A stretch of 7,001 nt of DNA from contig CANLED010000102.1 in the NCBI GenBank assembly GCA_947489175.1, positions 1 through 7,001 on the forward strand, given 5' to 3'. The translations under genes and the position numbers were made by a program. This stretch comes from Chitinophagaceae bacterium. Lineage in GTDB: Bacteria > Bacteroidota > Bacteroidia > Chitinophagales > Chitinophagaceae. The notes below the pieces were generated by a model that worked only from the letters and a program-made list of their open reading frames with translations, was not told the origin of the DNA and ran no database searches. Shown piece after piece: positions 6,922 through 7,001 of this stretch; the stretch's first letter is position 1; each line of letters starts with the position of its first letter.

Positions 6922-7001
6922 ATGCCATTAGAATCTGCCATACCTATTTTAGCCTATTTAGAACATGCTGCTACAGTCACATTTTACAAAGAAGTTTTGG
7001 G
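6922..7001 (+). CDS. VOC (glyoxalase/bleomycin-resistance fold) family protein, N-terminal fragment cut by window edge
   Basis: Only the first 26 codons are present, and the frame is open to the window end. The translation begins MPLESAIPILAYLEHAATVT and continues FYKEVLG. The pattern of a short beta strand (PILAYLE), a helix with Ala/Thr, then FYKEVLG is the classic first beta-alpha unit of vicinal-oxygen-chelate proteins, in which FY..vLGF closes the first helix. These proteins include metal-dependent dioxygenases, glyoxalases and antibiotic-binding proteins; nothing here tells which. The start is well defined: an in-frame TAA lies at 6916-6918, two codons before the ATG. No strong Shine-Dalgarno is seen. 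It is divergent from the small exported protein gene. Assignment rests on a short stretch, hence moderate confidence. Confidence 0.75.
   Translation, partial: MPLESAIPILAYLEHAATVTFYKEVL

Noticed and set aside
1..7001. CRISPR array, tRNA/rRNA genes, insertion sequence or phage genes
   Set aside because: No spaced direct-repeat array, RNA-gene consensus, transposase or phage motif was seen on either strand.

Overview
The window looks like chromosomal DNA of a Bacteroidota bacterium. The coding DNA is AT-rich and the intergenic DNA is very AT-rich. Most starts lack a clear Shine-Dalgarno sequence, as is usual in that phylum, and the protein sequences have a Bacteroidota character. This assignment is by style and was not checked by a search. 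The best-supported content is an inorganic-carbon uptake cassette on the minus strand.

Layout, read in the direction of minus-strand transcription (right to left). A small exported or membrane-anchored acidic protein of unknown function (6511-6164) comes first. It is followed by two hairpins that fold better on the minus strand, the second ending in a T-rich tract. Next is a SulP-family anion transporter with a C-terminal STAS domain (6033-4522). An 87-nt gap with a dyad-symmetric block leads to dabA (4434-1879), the large zinc-dependent, carbonic-anhydrase-like subunit of the DAB inorganic-carbon accumulation complex. Six nucleotides later dabB begins (1872-16), a NuoL/MrpA-like multi-spanning membrane subunit. 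The window ends 15 nt after the dabB stop, in a GGAGG-containing stretch that suggests another co-transcribed gene just outside. On the plus strand, a 410-nt AT-rich spacer (6512-6921) separates the small exported protein from the first 26 codons of a divergently oriented VOC/glyoxalase-fold protein, cut by the window edge.

How the genes may work together. DabA and DabB form a two-component machine that couples cation flow through DabB to conversion of CO2 to bicarbonate in the cytoplasm. SulP proteins of the BicA type import bicarbonate directly. A SulP gene just upstream of dabAB on the same strand suggests one locus that supplies intracellular bicarbonate by two routes, for autotrophy or, more likely here, for anaplerotic carboxylation under low CO2. 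No RuBisCO, carboxysome or separate carbonic anhydrase gene is visible. The SulP substrate and its membership in the operon are inferences. The DabA/DabB assignments rest on conserved residues seen directly.
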